Assembly: GCA_027625915.1 (NCBI GenBank)
Contig: JANTQA010000023.1
Span: 23,932,001 to 23,996,000, forward strand
Length of the DNA stretch: 64,000 nt
Source: Anaeramoeba flamelloides
Taxonomy: Eukaryota > Metamonada > Anaeramoebidae
Direction: 5' to 3'
Every line of letters starts with the position of its first letter. The stretch's first letter is position 1. The notes under the pieces were generated by a model. The model was not told the DNA's origin. It made no database searches and saw nothing but the letters and a program-made list of their open reading frames with translations. Positions 34,780-45,300 of the stretch are shown here, one piece after another. Made by a program: the position numbers and the translations under genes.

Positions 34780-35100
34780 CTTAAGGGAATAATCTACTAA
34801 AAAAAATCTTCAATTAAATTTAATTGCAAATTCAAATAAAATTTTTTGTTATCTTACAATTGAAAAACCAAGTAAAAATATGATTCCTATCAAAAAAATT
34901 TTACTTTCAATACTCTTTTCCAAAAATGAATTATCGTTTTTAAAAGTCTGATCCTTTTTTTTACACATTTTTGAAAAAGTTCAAAATTCAACATTTTTCT
35001 GAATTATTTCAAATAAAAATTATTTTCTTTGAAATAAGAAAGAAACCTAAATATTTTCAAAGAGGGTGTATCAAAATACACATTAAAAATAAAACCCACC
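34780..35100 (+). repeat. Family L element, uninterrupted copy
   Basis: It matches the reverse complement of 30900-31680 after removal of the two insertions there. Key blocks are ATCTTACAATTGAAAAACCA, TTTCAATACTCTTTTCC, GAAAAAGTTCAAAATTCAAC and GTATCAAAATACACATTAAA. Confidence 0.65.
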
Positions 35101-35544
35101 AAGTTCTAAAATAATATAATAATTTTTTTTAAACTTGAAAAAAATATAATTTTTTGATACTAAATAACAGTTCAAATTAATTTTTTCAATTTAATTCAAC
35201 AAAAAAATAAGAGAAAAATAACCAAACAACCAAATTAAAAATTCCTCCCAGAATATTTTTTCAAAAAACCTGATTAATTCATCTTATAATCTATGAAAAA
35301 CGTTTTTAATTTAATTATTTATAATCAATAATTAATACAGAAAATCTTCATTTTTTCAGTGGGTTATTAACTACACAAAGATTAAATACACCCATAGACA
35401 TTACAATTGTTTCCCAATTTTTTAAATATTTTCCAAAAAATTAAACAAACTCAAATAAAAAATCTAATAAAAAAAAAAAATTAATAGATATCATTAAATA
35501 AACGATTGAAATACTAATCGTTCATTGTTTTCTGTTAATTGTAA

Positions 35545-35760
35545 AATAATATGATCAAAATTTTCAACAAGTTTTTCAAAAAAAAAACACCAAGAAATTA
35601 AAATAAATAATCAAAGAACCCAATTCTATAAAAAGGAAATTAATAATTTATACTGGTTTTAAGTATTAAAAATTGAAATCTTACATGGTATTAGAAATCT
35701 TTTTTTGGAAAGCTCAAGGAAAATTTTGTTTCATTTATTTAAAAACTAATAGTATAATCT
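35545..35760. repeat. Family E element, copy 3
   Basis: It shares AAATTTTCAACAAG, AAATAAATAATCAAAGAACC, TTAATAATTTATACTGGTTT and GAAAATTTTGTTTCATTTAT with the copy at 31352. The match is well above AT-rich background. Confidence 0.65.
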
Positions 35761-36087
35761 TGAATATTTGAAAAAGAATATTGCCTAATATTTTAAATTT
35801 CAAGAAATTTAATAAATATTTGGGAATAAAATAAAAGATCAATTTTAATCTATCTTCAAAGATTTAATCTTTAGGGTTATTTTTATTGTATTTTTACAAA
35901 AAGATTCAAATTTTCAAGGTTATTTGTTCTGAAAACATACTCTTAGAAATTACTAAAGGTGATATTTTTCTAAAATAAAAATGTTGGGAAAATTATTTAA
36001 TTTCAAAATTGGTCAAATTCTCATTTTTTTCAAAATAGTTAATTCCTTGGAAATATATTGACTCTAGGTAGTTAAAAAACCATCTAA

Positions 36088-36140
36088 AGGTAGGTTAAGT
36101 TAGGTTCAGTTTGAGTAAGTTAGAGTAGGTTTGGGTGGTT
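36088..36140 (+). repeat. Short degenerate AGGTTAAGTTAGG-type repeat
   Basis: GGTAGGTTAAGTTAGGTTCA, then GTTTGAGTAAGTTAGAGTAG and GTTTGGGTGG, form a G-rich/T-rich run on one strand. It looks like scrambled telomere-type units and is distinct from everything around it. It is too short and irregular to call a telomere remnant with confidence. Confidence 0.35.
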
Positions 36141-36179
36141 TATATGACATGTCAGGGAATTTTGATTAGGATTTTTAAA

Positions 36180-36830
36180 ATAACAATAATTAAGAGACCA
36201 ATTAGACCTTTATCAACTTGGTTTAAGGGATTAGCGTCTACCAAGGAGAAGCCTAGGAACAAAGTATGTTGTTCTTGGGTTTAACAACATTAGTGCTAAA
36301 TGGTTCAAATGTCTCTAAAAAATCTCAAAGTCAAGTAGTAATATTTGTTGATTTCATCAATTAAAAATGATCTATGTATTAGTAAAAAACCCAATAATTT
36401 CAGAATAAAATCTGCATTTCGCCATAAATTTAAAGATTGAATTATAAATATTCAGACTACAAAGTCACAAAATATCTTTCTTAAATTTGTGGCGAAATGT
36501 AGATTAGTTACTAAAAAATTCGTTTTTTTTAAAAAAATTAAATAATTAACCAATAAATTTTTTTGACTATTTATTTCTCAAATCATGCAAATATATTGAT
36601 GCCACAAGTACCTTTATCAAAAGCAAACAAAAATAATCAGTCTTTGTACTTTTATGTTGATGGTTATTGAGTTAATTTTTGGAATAAAAAAATTTTAAAA
36701 ATAGTTACTTTTGGAGGTTCTAAATCTAAATTATTAAATACCAGAATACTTTATTTTGGAGTTTCTATTTTTAGATTTGGTAAAGGAATTAACAAAAATT
36801 TTTTCAAAATGAAACTTTTTTAATTGTAAT
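36180..36830 (+). repeat. Family G dispersed repeat, copy 2
   Basis: It is collinear with 3685-4310 over about 650 bases. Its left end reads GGTTTAAGGGATTAGCGTCT, and AAATGGTTCAAATGTCTC follows about 80 bases on. The spacing loosely recalls a tRNA-type A and B box pair. Confidence 0.65.
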
Positions 36831-37904
36831 CATTATCAAAAAATGTAATAATTTATTGTGCAATAAGATTTATAATAGATTTTTTAGAGCTATTGTGCCA
36901 TAGTGCACTAATATCATTTGCACCCAATTACAACATACTTTAATGATTGGTAAATATATGGTGACGCTTATAGCTTAAGGGGAAAAAAATTTTCATTTAA
37001 CTTTTTATGTCAAAATTGTGTTTCGAACAAATTTTTCAAAATATTTAGAATTGATAATTTCAAGATTTTGGATTTTCTACAATTTAAGTAATAAAATACA
37101 ACCAATCACACAATAATATTTTTAATTTTTCTTCCGACAATTAATAAAAACCATTAAAAACAACATACCAATAATAATAATCAAGAAAATCTTCAAAAAT
37201 ACGAAAAAATTCAATTTGACCACTTTTGAAAATTGACCAAATTTGAATGTTAATAATATACCCAAAAATGTTTTCAAATTTTTCTTTTTTTAATTTGATA
37301 AAAAAAATCCAAAACAAAAAAAGGATCGAAGATCTTTTCGAATGAACATTTTATCGGTAAAATAAAACTCTTTTAAAAATGATAACTCCTCTCTCTAAAT
37401 TGTATACCGCTTTTACAAACATACCCTGGAAGTTAACAGATATATAAATTGACTTTTTTCTCTCTGTTAGATACACAAAAAAAAATCTTTGGTTAAATTC
37501 TATCTAATATTTTTAATAGTTTGTGATAATTTTTTTAAAAAAAATTTCAAATTTGAAAGACTGGATTAAAATCTTGTTGATCATTAAATAAATTCGAAAA
37601 GCCAAAATAATTTTTCCAAAGATTAGAGATCAAATTTAAAAATCACTTTAACTTGGTCTTACCATTTGAATTCAAGGGTTTAGAAATTCGCTTCTACAAA
37701 AACCTAAAAATTTTTCAAAATTATTGATCATTTCGAAATGTTTTAGTAAAAAATTCTTATTTTAATATTTTTTCTATTGGAAATTTTTGTTCTTTTAGAA
37801 AATTTTGACTGTTTGTAATAGGTTATCACATAACCATAAATCCTGTCATAAAAAGGAAAGTGTGAGATAGAAAATGAATTTTCTGTTTACTATAAGGTAT
37901 TTAC

Positions 37905-38640
37905 AAAAACTTGGGGCATTATTTTTACATTTCGGAAAAACCATTTTTGTTGGTAAAGTTATTTGATAAATCGACATTACCAAATTGAGTTTAATATTTA
38001 TACCGATTGAACCAACCATTTATGTATCCATTTCAAAACATATCAATTGAAATATTTCCAAAAAAATGAAAAAAAAATAGCACTTTTTTCGGTGAAAACA
38101 ATGTACAATCTCATCAATTTCAATAAAAAACTGGAAATATAAAAAGTGTACAAATGATTTTGTAAACAATAAAATGTAGTTATATACTTTCAATTCTATT
38201 TGAAATTTTTTTGAGATTAAACAAGTTAGGAAAACGATTTTTTCGATTAAAAAGAAAATACTGATAAATTCAAATAAATGCCTGAAAATTTTCACTTCAT
38301 TTTCTATTTTACAAATTTTTTTGACACAGCTTTTAAGAAAGTATTTTATCTATTTAATTGTTAAATAACTTTATAAAAAAGGTTGTGATTCAAAAGGTTA
38401 TTTCTCTTGAGTTGTTTTAAAAGTTGAGATAAGAAATTAGAAAATTAGGAAATTGAACTGAAAATTTTATAAACTTTATTTGAATTTATTAGTAATAAAA
38501 TCCAATTTTCACGTCCTAAAAAAGACTGGATAAAATTGAGATCATAAAATTTAATATCTTTTTATTTATGTAAATTAATACTTTGAAACAAATTAAATTA
38601 TTATCAAGAATCGATAAAAGGTTTTTAATGTTTTTGTATA
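37905..38640 (+). repeat. Family F dispersed repeat, copy 1, with a roughly 230-base interruption
   Basis: 37905-38270 matches 51430-51790 (TACCGATTGAA, GAAATATTTCCAAAAAA, TTTCAATAAAAAACT, CGATTTTTTCGATTAAAAAG). The match resumes at 38505-38640 against 51795-51950 (TCAAGAATCGATAAA). The piece between, about 38270-38500, is missing from the other copy and begins with ACTGATAAATTCAAATAAAT, also seen at 10317, so it is an insertion. Confidence 0.65.
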
Positions 38641-39461
38641 TTTATATACTTTTATGGAGATTCAGATTAAATAAAAATATATTAAAAGAAATTTTCACGA
38701 TTTTCTAAGAAATGGCTTAGATTTCATGGTAGGGTTGGAATAACTATAAATGAAGTTGTTTATCGAGTTTAATTGATTTTTTGTGCAAAGAATAACTCTA
38801 ATGTACCTGGTATTAAAAAACTAAATAAGAGTTAATAGTACCTTTAAATACTTGTTTCAATTATTATTGATATTTTAGTAATGATTACAAATTAATCTCT
38901 TTTTGTAACAATCATTTAAATGAAACAATTAATTATTACAATTTATTCATTAAAATTTGAAAAATTTTTAAACTAATTATCAAATAATTTTTATTTTTGA
39001 AGAGAATGTTCAAAATCTCTGAGCTTAATTTTTTCTAATTAAAAAAAAAGAAAAATAAGTGATTATTTTTGGTTGGGTATTTATGATTAGTAAGATTTTT
39101 ACAACTGGGATCGAAAAAAAAACAAAAAATTCAATATAATTAGTTTTATATTTAGTAAGTTTCGTGTGTATTGCCCTAAAATCCTTTAAAATCAGAATAA
39201 CATTATAAAATTCAATCTTCATTAAAAACAGTCAAAAATGCCCTCTACGATTTAATAATTTTGAAATATAATGATTATTTTTGTGATATTTATAATTCAA
39301 GTTAGCTGCGTTTTTTTCTCTAAAGTTGAATAAAAAAATGTTTAACCTTTATATAGTTACTGATCAGATAAAAGAAAAAAAAGTAAATTTTTGCTTCTTA
39401 TGATTTTATTATCTATTATTTGTTCAATTTAAACAGTGTGGCACTTATTTTCTTTTACACC

Positions 39462-40178
39462 CCATTCAAAAAAAATACACACCCAAAATAAAAATAGGCA
39501 AAAAAAAATTCCCAATTTTATATATTTTATACGGTTTGATTTTTCAGTACTAAGTGTTGGACACTTAATCTTCTAAAGAGAGAATTTTGAAGTGATTAAA
39601 GTTGTGTATCTCAATTCAAAGAGTATCTAAAATAGACTAAGTCATTAGAAGATTTTTAAACTCAATTTGGTTTTTTAAAATATCAATATTTTATTGTATA
39701 TTTCATACCTGACATATAACACATTCAAGTAAACAAATTATAAGGTTTTTATATATATATATATATATATCATTTTTATCAAAAAAAAAAAAAAAAAGAA
39801 AAGAAAAATTTACAAAGAAAAAAAGAAAATAGATGGACCAAAATTATGAAACGAGTCATAAAAATTGAGGAAAATTTGTTGAAATTTAATCAAAAATAAT
39901 TGATAGATCAAAATAATTGGTTTCCCTCAACCAATTCTATGTGGTTTTTTTATTTAACAAAATCAAAATAATCTCATATCATTCATGTGAAAAAAAAGTT
40001 CCTGATCTAACTAAAAAGATTATTTAAATGTCAAAAAAAAGAAAATGAAAACAAAAAAAGAAAAGATAAAAAAAATGAAATAGTTCTTTCAATCAAAATT
40101 ATTTACATTTCGAATGAAAAGTGTGGTATTGTTCGTATTTCAACTGTTTAACAGTGTACATTTTTTTTTGGGATTTGG
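39462..40178 (-). repeat. Family A element, copy 3, with added sequence
   Basis: The ends are CCATTCAAAAAAAATACACA and, inverted, TGTACATTTTTTTTTGGGAT. The family A core is at 39845-40150 in reverse orientation. 39560-39670 resembles family B in reverse (AGAGAGAATTTTGAAG, TAGAAG, AAACTCAATTTGG), and a TA microsatellite sits at 39749-39770. Confidence 0.6.
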
Positions 40179-42386
40179 TTTAGACAGGAAAGTGTGAAAG
40201 GAACCAATAAAACAGTAATAAAATACAATAGAATCTTGAATGAAGAACAATAACAAATATGTAACATTGGTAAGGAAGATGGTTTAATATTTGAAGAAAT
40301 ATAGGATCAAAATACCCCTGAAGAAGATCAAAACGTGTTGTTATTATTTACTTAAAAGACCTGAAATTTATATTGTTCATATTTTAAAATCGTAATAGCC
40401 TGATATTCCTCTTAAGGCTTCAAATTATCATTACCCAACAACAATTAAAAGAAGAAGGGGAAAAAATTCATATTTTTAATCAGTATATACTAAATTCCCG
40501 AAAGAACACCCCACACACACATATAAAATAAGATTCGATTGAAATATACATGAAAAATTATCTCTACAATTTTTTTTTATACAACTTAATGATAAATAAC
40601 AATTGAACATTTTTTTTTTAAAGTTTTTTTTTTTGATCCTGTTATTTGTGTAAAAGAAATAATAAAAATAAAATTTATTCAAAAGATTTTCATTTCTAAA
40701 CTCCATTTTACCCAAAGTTATACAACATCATTATGAAATTATTTGTACAAAAAAAAATTAAACAATACTAATTTTGCACTTTTTTATAACTTCAAATTAT
40801 AATAAACACAATTGATTAATAAAAGTTCTTTGATCAAAAAGATATTTAAAAATATTTTTCAATTTAAGTTTGAAAATCCAATTTTCCAGGTTCAAGTAAT
40901 ATTTTTTTAATCATTTTAATAGTAAAAAATTTGAAAAAATTTTTTCTTAAAGCTAAGAGGCCATTTAATTATATTTTAAAAGTATTTTAAATTTGATGTA
41001 AACTTTCGAATGGAAAATCAATTGGACTATTAAAGAATTATTTATTCTTTTAAATTGGCAAAAATATTTTTTTTATTTTCGTTAATTTTTTGTTAATTTT
41101 TGAAATAAACCGAAAATTCTATAAATTTTATGTTTATTTCTCAAATTAAAAAAAAGCTAGGCACTCGACGGACATTTACAATATTTATCATCATTTATTG
41201 TTTTTTCCGGAATCAAGTTTTTTAGATGAGTAGAGTGTTTTCAAAACTATTCGTTATTGTCTCTTCAAAAAAATATCCTAAAGTTGAGTTTAAAGAAAAT
41301 TCATTGTCACACCCATTTAAATATTTTTACCCCAAAATAGACTTTTTTTTCTCAACTAGAGACTTTCAAAAACGCAGGGGTACTAACACCAATAAATACA
41401 ACATTATCAAAATTATTAAGAACTGTAATGTTGATTATATTATAAATAAAATTTATTATCATGGGTGGAATGATAATTGGAGTAAATTAGTGAAAAAATG
41501 CAAGATATGAAAAAAATCCCTGACAAGATTTTTAATTGTAAATATTAGAAAAAAAATGATAAGTCATTTCTTTATTTTAAACTAAATCCTTTTTTTAAAA
41601 ATCAAACTTTTAAAATTATAACTCACCCACTTATTAGAATGATGATTAATTAATTTACACTTGTTTAAAAGACTATTCAATCAATAAAAAAAACACGAAA
41701 TAAAAATTATCATTTTCCAAACTTCTCATAAACCTCTATAAAACCCTATTTTTTTTTCAAAAAAAGTTGATCTACTTTAGCTATCAAACAATTACTTGAA
41801 TATTCTATAGATACCCTACTTTTACAAACTTTGGGTAGGTTTATTACTTGGCTCATAAAAAAATTGGTTATTTATAAAAAAAGGATTTGATTTAAAATAA
41901 AAGAAATTACACATCAATTTTCCTAATATTAACAATTAAAAATCTTGTCAGTGATTATTTTCTTGTCCTGTATTTTTTTCACTACTATAATATTTTTATC
42001 TAACTTTTAATTTTCAATTTTATTTTTTCATACTAGTGTAGCATAAAATGAAAAATTCACTTTTTAAAAAAAAAGAATCAACCAAAAAAAGATACTTCAG
42101 AAATAAGAGAAATAATAAACTTTGGAGCAGAGCGTATAAACATAAAAGAAATACCTGAACAAATCATAATAATTTTGAATAAAAAAAAGTGATCGGATTT
42201 AATTATTTTTCAATGAAGAATTTTATTAAATTTATTTTATTAAATTTAATTAAAATTTGTTTTACAAAAGCAATGTATAAAATTTTGGATTATCGTACCA
42301 TTATAATTTCGCTTCACGGATAAAAACAATTAAAATAATGATAATAGGTGGGTTTGTATGATTACAGCAATACTTTATTAATTAAT

Positions 42387-45300
42387 TTACTTAAAAGATT
42401 CTTCATCTATTATTTCATCTATATTGTTTTTCAAGAGTGTTAAATTATTTTCGTCTGTGTCTAAAAGACTAAATGGTGGTGACTCTGAGGAATTTTGTGA
42501 TAGCAGGGGAACTAGATTGTCGAAATTTTCATCATCTGTATTATTATTCAAATTATTATGATCATTATGATCAATTTGAAAATTATTATCATCCGAATCA
42601 TCATCATCATCATCATTATCATTATCATTATTGTCAAACCCACTAACACTGCCACTACTGCTACCGCTATCCTTATTCTGGTTTTGGTTTGGAGATTGGA
42701 GATTACTAATTAAAGAAATGCTATCATTATTTGGATCAATTTCATTAATTTTCTCCCCGTTTAATAATTTGGAGACATTGGAAAAATTATATAATTTAGG
42801 CTTTCCTATTGAAAAATAATCGTCTTTTTCAGATAATTTCTTCATAAATTGCTTTTTAGATAATATTTTATTTTTACAACAAAATTTGGAAATGAACTTG
42901 ATTGATGTTAAACTGTAATAAGCCATTGTACAAAACAAAACCAAAAGTGTAGCTAATATGTAGCTCTTTCCTTGATTGTTAGATTCCCTAAAGCTTATGC
43001 CCAAAATAATGGATGAATTAAAAATGGCATGGTAGAATAGCATTTCGCCGAAAAAGGATATAACAATCATATTAATTCTATTACCATAATTGAAAGGCTT
43101 TGCGTATTGCCTTAAAATTGAATATTTGTGGTTATAAAGCAAAATTATTAAAGAAAAGGAGCAGGGTATGGTGATCAATGGAAAGATCGTAAAAAAAATT
43201 AAATTATAACAAATGATCCGAAGTACGTTTAGATACAGATTGCTCAATTGCAACTTTAAAGGTCTATAATATTTGTTCAATGAAAGTTGGTTATTCATGT
43301 GGTTTCTACCATAATATCTTTTAAGGCCTAAATGTATTTTATTCTGAAGGATATTTTTAAATGGGGTCAGCAACGATACTATAATTGACTTTACAAAGAC
43401 AATCTGTGAAACCTGAATAAAGAAATGTGGCCCATAATAGGAAATCAACAGGGGAATGTAGTATCCCAATGAATCTGAAATTAAAATAAAACGCAATTTA
43501 TTGCTTTCATATTGAGTGGAAGTTAAGTGCCTTTTATATTTGATAAATTTTGTGACTAAAAATTTGGATAATTCTGAAAAAAAAACGATTGTAAAACTAA
43601 TTAAATATTTGTTGCCAAGTGGCTTTAATAATTTTGTTGAGATGGATGAAAAGATAATCATCGGGACAACAAATAGTGCAATTAGTACACTTCTCGTTCT
43701 TCGTTTGGAATTGGAAAAAGTGATGTTTTTGGGAATGTAATCATCATAATTTTCAGCCTGTTTAACTTTTAAAATATATTTGTTTTGAAACTTTCTCGTT
43801 CTAAAATAACTATTGCAAGAGATTTTTGAGAAAAATTTTCTTATATTTGAATAATCCAAATCTTTTAAACATTTTTTACATGAGTTCAAGTATCGAAAGG
43901 TTACAAAACACTTTCCTGAAAATGGATATTTTTTTGATCCCAGTTGCTTTAATTGTACCAATTTCTTATTTATTTTGCCATCCGTTTTTTTAATTCTGGC
44001 TTTTATTTTCTTCAGTTTTTCTTCTTTTTTTGAATCAATGGAGTTTTTATATAACAATAATTTTTGTTTATTAATTCGTAATTTTTGAAATCTTATACAT
44101 TTCTTGATTAATTGTTCATTTTTATATATAAAATGGACTTCTGCAATTTCTCCATAAACTGAAAAATATTCCTTTATTATTTGTTTTTGACAATGTGTTG
44201 GTACTTTGGTTACAAATACTGTAAAGTTGCCAGGATTTAATATTTTTCTTTTTGAACTTAAGTTTCTTCGTATTCTATTGATTTTAATCCGAACCGTCAA
44301 TACCCATATCACATATAGTGCATAAAATGACACTTCAATTAATACTAACATGAACAAATCTTTCTCTAAATTGTTTTTTTTTTGTTTTTTGTTTTTTGTT
44401 TTTGTTTTTTTTTTTTTTTTTTTTTTGATAAATAAAAATGATGAAATAAAAGATGAAAAGTTTTATGACATTCAAAATAAGAATAATGGTTTTTTAAAAA
44501 AATCCTTTTGATGTGATTTTTAAGATAGTAAGAGCATTAATAACCTCCATTAGATATTTTAAACATATTACAGAATAAACAAAAAATTTAGAAAAAAACT
44601 TTAAAAATTCATTATGAAATCTAAAATGAAATTTTTAGAATTTTTTTCAAAAAATTATAAAGAAAATTAAAAACAAAATTTTGATAACTACTTACTAAGT
44701 AATTAAAATTCATATCAAAAACTCAAAATTGGGTGTGTTGAACAAAAAAAGATGTAAATTCACATTTAAGTTACCGAGTATTAATGTTTTTATAAGTAAT
44801 CATTTCTATCCAAATAAAAGAAAAAAATAATAATCAGAATATAAAAATCAGTGTGTCCAAAATAATGAAACAAGCTGGACAAAAAATGTATTAGTAAATT
44901 TGTTGAAATTTCATCAACAATTGTTGATCGATCAAATGATAAGATACCATCAACTAATTGTATGTTATTTTTCAATTTAACAAACTCAACACTAACCCTC
45001 TATCAACCATTGAAAAAAAATTCCAGATCCAACAAAACAGATTACTTAACTGGAAAAAAGGAAATGAAAACAAATCAAAAAAGACAAAAAATGAAATAGT
45101 TTGTAAAATCAAAATTCTTTCCAAATTGAATGCAAAGTGTAGTATTGTTATTCTTTCAACTGTTTAAACTGTGTCAAAAATTTTGGAATTTAGTTTATAT
45201 TTGAATTTTAAATAACCATTTGGGAAAAAAAGTGAAACAGGTAAAAAAAATTCAACACGTTTTTTAATTATAAATCTTAATAGAACCTGAAAATGAAAAG

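Larger units (their letters stand above)
34615..42386. other. 7.8-kb gene-free, repeat-rich spacer
   Basis: No supportable gene. Repeats are listed separately: L at 34780, E at 35545, telomere-like motif at 36088, G at 36180, F at 37905 and A at 39462. A 95-residue open frame at 41226-41510 ends with YYHGWNDNWSKL, faintly like the GW..W core of chromo-barrel/Tudor-knot domains. One motif is not enough to call a gene. Confidence 0.55.

Noticed and set aside
41226-41510. 95-residue ORF with YYHGWNDNWSKL, faintly like a chromo-barrel/Tudor-knot core
   Set aside because: Only one short motif, no domain context, no supporting exons. It could be a fragment, but the evidence is too thin for a gene call.
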